A stretch of DNA of 64,000 nt, taken from Pedobacter metabolipauper (GTDB taxonomy: Bacteria; Bacteroidota; Bacteroidia; Sphingobacteriales; Sphingobacteriaceae). The translations under genes were made by a program, and so were the position numbers. The stretch spans positions 1,116,001-1,180,000 of the forward strand of contig NZ_SNYC01000004.1 in NCBI RefSeq assembly GCF_004362715.1. The letters run 5' to 3'. Every line of letters starts with the position of its first letter. Positions within the stretch are counted from its first letter, which is position 1. This document shows positions 63,575 through 64,000 of the stretch, one piece after another. The notes beneath the pieces were generated by a model that saw nothing but the letters and a program-made list of their open reading frames with translations, was not told where the DNA came from and made no database searches.

Positions 63575-64000
63575 ATCACCTTTTTTACACCGATGTAAAA
63601 GTTGGGATCAGCCTTAAAAGCATCTTCCCTGATATTGGTTTTTATGGTTTTCCAGTCGTTGGTTGGATAGATCAGGGTATAGGTTTCATCTTTTACCGTC
63701 ACTTTTACGGGCATGTCAAAACCTTTTACGTCTGTAATCCACCGGTAAGACAACAGTCCATTCACTACTTTATATTCCAGCACAGGAATTTTCGCATGGC
63801 GCAGGTACTGGTCAAAAAACTTATCCAGTTTCAATCCGCTGACTTTTGAAATATAGCTTTCAATCTCCCGGGTGGTCACCGTTTTATGGTAATAGGTTTT
63901 ATTTAATCCCCTAAGCAGGTTTCTGAATTTCTCATCGTCATTTATGAGCTGGCGGATCGTGTGGATCATATTGGCTCCTTTGTAATACATATCCGAAGAT
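63571..64000 (-). CDS. M1-family metallopeptidase, C-terminal part (cut by window edge)
   Basis: Only the last 142 residues are in the window; the frame is open to base 64000. SSDMYYKGANMIHTIRQL, TVTTREIESYISKVSGLKLDKFFDQYLRHAKIP is the region after the active site in M1 aminopeptidases of Bacteroidetes (the KGA region holds the conserved Tyr-containing helix). The HExxH motif lies outside. The short ATG-started frame at 63990 is only an internal Met. Confidence 0.88.
   Translation of the reverse strand, partial: SSDMYYKGANMIHTIRQLINDDEKFRNLLRGLNKTYYHKTVTTREIESYISKVSGLKLDKFFDQYLRHAKIPVLEYKVVNGLLSYRWITDVKGFDMPVKVTVKDETYTLIYPTNDWKTIKTNIREDAFKADPNFYIGVKKVI

Noticed and set aside
1-64000. CRISPR arrays, tRNA or rRNA genes, IS elements
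   Set aside because: I saw no regularly spaced repeats, no tRNA cloverleaf or rRNA core sequences and no transposase motif. A missed tRNA in an AT-rich gap cannot be fully excluded without a search program.

Overview
The window reads as a Bacteroidetes genome, most likely Sphingobacteriaceae (Pedobacter-like). Evidence: Bacteroidetes-type -7 promoter boxes (TAnnTTTG), a CTnDOT-type conjugative module (traA, traD-G, mobABC, RteC, topoisomerase, paired excisionase-like HTH genes), DUF2490, DUF2911 and ORF6N families, and a 2-oxoglutarate dehydrogenase sucA-sucB operon. No tRNA, rRNA or CRISPR array was seen.

Layout. (1) 1-29.4 kb is one side of an integrative conjugative element (ICE). It holds traG (cut by the window edge), traF, traE, traD, a DUF3408 gene and a ParA-like traA, all on the minus strand. 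A noncoding region with a likely oriT follows, then mobA-mobB-mobC (+), a 1808-residue methylase-helicase, DUF1896, ORF6N, topoisomerase III, DUF3945, two HTH genes and two divergent rteC genes. No integrase or attachment site is visible, so the right boundary is unresolved. (2) Inserted between traD and traE (1.7-7.9 kb) is a restriction-type island: XRE regulator, hsdS, an AAA ATPase, an HNH nuclease and hsdM, with no hsdR. The ATPase/HNH pair resembles Septu PtuA/PtuB, so the locus looks like a type I modification unit whose restriction subunit has been replaced. This is the main candidate for an under-described defence system. (3) 29.4-46 kb is an accessory block of oxidoreductases (four SDR/epimerase-type, three aldo-keto reductases), an MBL-fold lipoprotein, MFS and SMR-like transporters and three AraC regulators. 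Four promoters here share a tandem 15-bp operator with a 23-bp period, at an identical distance from the -7 TTTG, which defines a local AraC regulon. (4) 46.5-64 kb looks like core chromosome: marR-fadN-fadA-fadE beta-oxidation operon, two FKBP lipoproteins, a light-response cluster (photolyase, DASH cryptochrome, B12-binding MerR), sucA-sucB, DUF2490 and the C-terminal part of an M1 peptidase.

A second regulatory pattern belongs to the ICE: a 16-mer (CYGCCWYTSAAMGCCA) occurs five times, each time upstream of a transfer or maintenance operon and always in the same orientation relative to it. Functions are assigned from motifs read by eye; no database search was run.
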